From: Chrysoperla carnea
Lineage: Eukaryota > Arthropoda > Insecta > Neuroptera > Chrysopidae
Reading direction: 5' to 3'
Assembly: GCF_905475395.1 (NCBI RefSeq)
Contig: NC_058342.1
Location: forward strand, 16,154,640-16,218,639
DNA: 64,000 nt
The position numbers were made by a program, and so were the translations under genes. The notes under the pieces were generated by a model that worked only from the letters and a program-made list of their open reading frames with translations, did not search any database and had not been told where the DNA came from. Shown one piece after another: positions 58,556 through 64,000 of this stretch; the stretch's first letter is position 1, and the number at the start of each line of letters is the position of its first letter.

Positions 58556-60604
58556 ACTGAAAATATTGATTTATTTTGTGTTCAATTACTGTTTTATTAT
58601 ATTGCATAACTTTACGAATTTGTAATTAAAATAAAAACAATTGAATAAATATAAGGTTTATGATTTTTTAACCTTTAAACTAATCATCATCATTTTAACG
58701 CTACAGCTCACATCTTCTGACCTATCCAAAATTCTAAAATTTTTGTGTACTACTCTTTATCCTGACTTATTCATAGAATATTATTTATAGATAACGCGAG
58801 TAATCATTTTCGAAACTAGAATGTACAAAAAATGCAGTGCTGTAATAGATCTTTTAAAATGGATCTAGATAAAGATACAGATACATTTAAAAACAGTGTA
58901 TCTAGATATTTAGATACATTTAAAGATACTTTTTAAATTTTGAAAATTAAAAACTGTATTTAGCAAGGTCCTAAACTAATAAATTGCACAAATTGAATTT
59001 GTAAATTACATATACATGAATTTAAAGTTATTTTTAATAAATTATAGCACTTTAAAAAAATTTTAATTATCATTTGATATGAAATAATACATGCGCGTCG
59101 CCAAAACGGGCAGATAGGGGCAGCTGCCCCTCTCTAGAGATTCATAAAAATGGTTCAAAGAACGCACGAATTTTTAAACCAATAATATTTTCTCCCAAAA
59201 GTTGACCTCTTTAACCCTCTTAATATTATGGAATGGGTTTGGTATGAAATTAGAATCAATGAAGCTACATACAAATTTTCAACTCATCATCTTTTATAGT
59301 TTTTCAAAAAAAGGAAACTAAATTTTTGCCCTTATTTGGACCCTTAGGACATAGGAATTAATGAACGAACCTTTTTCACACTGACAATTTTGTTCTATCT
59401 CTTATGGTTTAAAAATGGGTACTACGGATTCAAGACCAAATGAACTTTTGAACTTAATCTCACTTTTTATGTGCTGAAATTTCAGCTCGATATCTCTATT
59501 CGTTTTTGAGTTATTGTGTTGATGGACAGGCAAACGGAAATGGACGAATTAGGTTAATTTTATGAATACCTTCATTAAAATTTTGTTTCTAGCATCAATA
59601 TATCTAAGCGTTACGAAATTGGGACAAAACTCAGGGCCGGATTTAAATTTCTGCCGCCCTGGGGCACTGAAGAAAATGCCGCCCTATTTTGATATCTTAT
59701 TTAAAAAAAAATTAGAATAACTAATTAATTGCAGAAAATTTATTATGTATTACATATTATTTATTACTGTTCTTTTAAATTTAAATTAATTAGTGTTATT
59801 GGATAATTCTCTAATTTTAGGAAAATTCATTGATCAATTAAAGTATCTGATATCAAAAAGACATAGATAATTTGAAAATATTTTTAATTCTTCAAAAAAA
59901 CTATATTTCTGGAATTTATCAATTCCAGAAAATAAAAATATCAAATTTTATTTTTGCAAACCTTTATGGAAATAAATTGATTAAACTATTTTAATAGTTT
60001 TCACTTAAATTTCCTATATTATATAATAAACAAAATTTTGATTTGATACATAATGCATAAATTATATTTCTTGAAAAATAAAATTTTTATTTAAAAGAAT
60101 TAGTTAATAATATATTGTATTGAAAATATTTTCTCACTTTCCAAATTTTGCCGCCCTAGAAAATTTGCCGCCCTGGGCACTAGCCCCGACTGACCCTAGT
60201 GTAAATCCACCACTGACAAAACTTAATATACTTTGATATATTTCGTATAAAAATTAAATAAAATTATTTTTAAAAACAAGTTTTTGGGAAAAAGGCCTCC
60301 ATAAGATGTACTTATAAAAAGGAGAAAAAAAGAAATAGTAGAAAAATAAATCTTAAGGTAAACGATTTCCATCAGTATAAATCCGGACTCCAGTGTCTGT
60401 GAAACTCCAAAATTTAACTGTAGATCCACGCCTGTTTTCAGATAAATTTATGGTTAAATGTAAGTCTAATTTTAAAATAAATAAAAAAATTTTACATTTT
60501 CCTATATTTTTACTTGAACATACCTAGAATTCATACTTTTCCTATTCTCCATAAAACAAAGTCCCCCCCCCCCCCTATTTACCATCGTCTGGCGACGCCC
60601 TTGG
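58556..60604. repeat. Dispersed duplicated segment, copy 2, with insertions
   Basis: It matches 29688-30912 nearly base for base in its first 800 bp. Differences include a hAT-like insertion (59632-60215) and about 105 extra bp near 60421-60525 that start with the inverse of CAGGCGTGGATCTA. A partial reverse Rep-T copy (59372-59623, continuing at 60224) is part of the segment. Confidence 0.85.
59632..60215. mobile_element. hAT-like MITE, 584 bp, perfect 8-bp target duplication
   Basis: It begins CAGGGCCGGATTTA and ends TAAATCCACCACTG, inverted partners with few mismatches. ACAAAACT flanks both ends (59624-59631 and 60216-60223). Inside, the word TGCCGCCCT recurs near both ends. Terminus style and 8-bp duplication are those of hAT elements. 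No transposase is present. It interrupts a reverse Rep-T copy. Confidence 0.93.
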
Positions 60605-62420
60605 TAGGAAAAAAATTATACTAATGAGCTTTTGCCTGCAAAAAGTGCACTACAGTATATTGCATTTGTTTAAATTCAGCCACATTTTGTAGCATATTTT
60701 ATGCTTGCAAAAAGTTTACATATAATCTTGACTGATAAATAAAAATAAGCTTTTGGAAGCGGAAATTTTTTCCATAGATACCTTTGAAATTTCTACTGTA
60801 CTTTTTTCTAACAAATGTCACTATTTATTACACGATTTGATTGTCTTGTTGTAGATGATATGTTTATTTCTATTTCAGAAACTCGAATAAGAGTATTTTA
60901 CGGGAATAGAGGTAGGGACCGACAAGAAGATTAATACGCGGGAAGAATGAACTAGAGTTATTATAACTTTGCAAATGGATAAAAATAAACTTATTTAAGA
61001 TTTTAAAATATTTATTAAATATTAATAATTTTGTAAAATAAGATATAAATCGAAGAGTTTGTTATAGAATGAAACAAAATTTGACATCCGAAAAGGAACT
61101 TGATTTATAATCGTAATTTCGATTTACAAAATATTACGTAAGACTGCAGGATTTAACCCCTCTCCCAAGATAAATGCCTGTAGAGATTTTCTTAACCCGC
61201 CTACCATCTTCAGAACTCTTACGTAATTAACAAATGACCCAAGTATCCACAGTCGCTACTAAATCCGCTACAGTAAATGCGACTAATTCGAGTACTGGCA
61301 TCTTAGTTCAAAATGATCATATCTCCGGGAAAAATTAAGTTAGAGGTGTCTAGTAAAGTAATAAAGCTTATTCATATTATTGGTATTTTATTTTTTACTA
61401 TACGCAATAAACGTTTAAATGGAATTCCATTTAAATAGTATTTGGGTATTGAATGCATGATACTTAAATGTTTAGACATTTTGCTTGAAAATGAGACACT
61501 GTAGAGTTTTCTATTTTCATTAAAATCCGAGATATAAGCGAAAATAAGAAGATAAAAGCAAAAAGGGGTAACTTTTATTGTAATTAATGTTTTTGAAAAA
61601 TTATTTCGAGGGACTTATTTTAAAGAATAATATTATCCGTTTTCACAGTTAAAAAAAAATCATTCCCTAGCATGATTGATAGTGTTATTAACAATTAAAT
61701 TGCCTATATAAAGTTATTGCATCATGTTTCGAAAAAACTACCTTGATTTTCGAATTAAGTAGAAAAAACTACGCCGAAAATTATAGGTTGTTTTCGTGGA
61801 AGTCAATCGGCCAGATTATAAACAATTTGCCATTATTTCGAATTAAAATATAAAAAATTAATGACATCTCACATACGATTTGTTTAATTTAAGTATAAAG
61901 TCCTATAATTTTAAATGGAAATCTCTTTATTTGCAATGGTAATTTTAATTTTAGGTACTGAAAGAAATTTAAAATAAAATAAAAATTTAATCCAAATAAA
62001 ATAATCCAATTATTACAGTGCTCTTGTTTAAGACATGTTGTAAACAAATCTTATTATTAGGTGCTCGCGGAAGTAGTATGTTGAAAGTATTTGTACAAGT
62101 ACAACTGTTTTAGAAATTTGGATTCATCCGAGGCTGTCTGTTTTTTACGACTAGACATAATTTTTGGTAGAGCCTTCTTATCGATTAATAGATTAATAAT
62201 ATATGTTGGTCTATTTAAATCTGATATGAAGGCTCCATGAATTTAATCAAAAAATAATATTTTATATCTCTATCCATTAATTATTATGGTAAAATTCGTT
62301 AAGAGTGACCCGTTATGGTCCAACCATTGTGGATTCGTAAGATAAATGTAAAGTGATACGTGATAAATATTTTTTTTTTAGTAAAAATATGAAAAAATTC
62401 AGTGAAATCTGACTAATTAA

Positions 62421-63703
62421 GGATATGTGCGCACGGTAGTAGGGACACAAATTTAAAAAAATATATTTTTTTTAAATTTGCTGGTTAATTATGTTATAAC
62501 TTGACAATATAAGACTAAGAATACATAGTAAGAATACATTTTTTCGATATCTAGAGTAATTTTCAAAATATCAAAAATTAAAAATTTTGTTTTAAATTAT
62601 TTAGCTTTCAATATTTCGAAAATCAAGGCAGATATTGAAAATTTTTTTTCGTATTTTTCGTCTACATTCATGTAAATAAATCCCTAAATCTTAAATTACC
62701 TTGGCGCTTGCACTACCTTAAATGCAATAAAATAGAATAAATGAAAGAAAATAGTTTTGATGCGATTGGTTCTAATATTCGATACTAGATGCTTCTTCAA
62801 CGAGAAGTTTTTCATCAACTCTCAGTAGGGGAACATGGGGTAATGAGAGTCTGCGGGTAATGGGAGCGAGTCCAAAATGGACTTCCCTAATGCCCGTAAT
62901 TATGTAAATGAAGTTCGAGTGTCTTTGTTTATGTTTGGTAGAGCTAGCCTAAAGAGCACAATGACTTAGTTGCACTCATTCAGTTGTACAAGACGATTTT
63001 TTGCTGCACATGTTATAAAAAATACAAAAGAATAACGTCCCATTAAAATACAAACGTTTAAGGATGTATGAGCATGACAACAATGTTTGATTTAAAGGCT
63101 CAAAATTTGTATGTAGGTAGTCTTTTACTCAAAGAATATGTGGTTAAGCTTTCTGCATAGGCATCCGTGAAAATTTTTAAGAAAATAGTCATTGAAAATC
63201 GATATAAAATACATGGGCTTTTATAGAGGAATCTCAAAAAACGACATATTTTGAAAGTTTTTGATTATTTCTACTTAGAATGGATAAAAACAAATTTAAA
63301 AAAAAAACTTTTTAATAGAAAGTAAACATATTAGCAATGAATTAGAAAATAAAAAAACCAAGTGTCTCCGTCCATATAAGGGATGTAAGAGCAGGGTAGG
63401 TTTAGGTTTGAAATTATTTCTATCTTATTTTCCACTTTGGTAATGAATTTTGTTATAACTTCATGAATGTAGACGAAAAATAAGAATACATTTTTTCGAT
63501 ATGTGTCTTGGTTTTCGAAATATCGAAAGCTGAATAATTAAACAAAATTTTCAATTTTCGATATTTTGAAAATTACGCCAGATATCGAAAAATTGTATTC
63601 TTACTTTTCGTTTAATATCGCTAAGTTATAATATAATTTATCATCAATATTGAAAATATATATTTTTTAAATTTGTGCACCCCATTACCGTGCTCATACA
63701 TCC
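62421..63703. mobile_element. TTAA-flanked TIR element, 1283 bp
   Basis: The left end GGATATGTGCGCACGGTAGT and the right end (rc GGATGTATGAGCACGGTAAT) are inverted partners, flanked by TTAA at 62417-62420 and 63704-63707. The inverted similarity extends about 250 bp inward (TACATTTTTTCGATAT, GTCTACATTCATG). TTAA targets are typical of piggyBac, though the GGAT terminus is not. The middle carries GGGGTAATGAGAG-like sequence, possibly another insertion. No transposase was found. Confidence 0.7.
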
Positions 63704-63707
63704 TTAA

Positions 63708-64000
63708 TATTGTATTTACGTTAATTATATCTCTAAATCTATCTAATTCAAGGGATGAGGATTATTGAAATTTTGATAGTTTACGAGATGTAATTTTGAA
63801 ATTTGTTCGATCGAAGGTTAAGCATGTAATGAGAGCAGTATGGCCCTCATTATCCCATCGCAGGATTTTTTATTCCTCGTACCTATAACAATTTGAAGTT
63901 TCGTGGGAAATATGATGGTAATATGTGCCTTGAGAGCTCCAGGAATGTTCATCCCACTTCCTTTTATTTTTCCAAGCCTACGCCCCTCTCCTCAGCTTGA
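63708..64000. other. End of window, no gene seen
   Basis: It contains AATGAGAGCAGTATGGCCCT and CATTATCCCATCGC, which echo GGGGTAATGAGAG at about 62840 in both orientations. This suggests a part of yet another repeat family. Confidence 0.35.

Larger units (their letters stand above)
57751..62410. mobile_element. Large foldback element, arms of about 700 bp
   Basis: Left arm about 57751-58460 and right arm about 60893-62410 are inverted partners: GATTTCACTGAATT at the outside, TACAATGGTTGGACC, TTGATTAAATTCATGGAGCC, ACAACATGTCTTAAACAAGA, GTTCCTTTTCGGA and TTCCCGCGTATTAA at the inside. The right arm has about 750 extra bp (61150-61903). The middle holds the duplicated segment 58556-60604. No transposase is visible. 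Confidence 0.85.

Overview
The window reads as nuclear DNA of an arthropod, most likely an insect. It is strongly AT-rich, its three host genes are split by GT-AG introns, and one of them is a typical insect 2-Cys peroxiredoxin. Most of the remaining sequence is transposable elements and repeats. The order cannot be fixed from the sequence alone. No prokaryotic feature, CRISPR array, rRNA gene or functional tRNA gene was seen.

Layout. 1-2865 (+): the 3' part of a gene for a protein built of four tandem copies of an unrecognised cysteine-containing domain. 3297-10768: a complete Ty3/gypsy-type LTR retrotransposon on the minus strand, with two 1204-bp LTRs that look identical, a 4-bp target duplication (ATTC), intact gag and pol, a canonical -1 slippery heptamer and an initiator-Met-tRNA-like primer site. 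11087-12290: a 93/92-bp tandem array with a 185-bp dimeric period. 12.9-15.2 kb: several small inverted-repeat elements. 16633-25043 (+): a seven-exon F-box/WD-repeat gene (416 aa, FBXW9-like) whose introns hold MITEs, LINE tails, a tRNA-derived SINE and a foldback. 25259-27013: a TA-flanked TIR element carrying a decayed repetitive protein gene. 31943-32943: a hAT-like element with another element nested in it. 35795-38255 (+): a two-exon 2-Cys peroxiredoxin of 196 aa with both catalytic cysteines. 38.4-51 kb: almost only repeats, with fragments of hAT and R2-like coding sequence. 51.3-55.8 kb: a degenerate 79-bp tandem repeat with a hairpin in each unit, interrupted by a truncated non-LTR retrotransposon and by dispersed repeats. 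57.7-62.4 kb: a large foldback structure with a nested duplicated segment and a hAT-like element that has a perfect 8-bp target duplication. 62421-63703: a TTAA-flanked TIR element.

One dispersed family, here called Rep-T, recurs at least 14 times in both orientations and ends in a conserved palindrome. It lies in introns of two of the three host genes. The three host genes share no evident pathway: one concerns substrate recognition for ubiquitination (F-box/WD), one peroxide detoxification (peroxiredoxin), and one is of unknown function. What links the window is repeated, often nested, transposon insertion, much of which can be ordered from target-site duplications.
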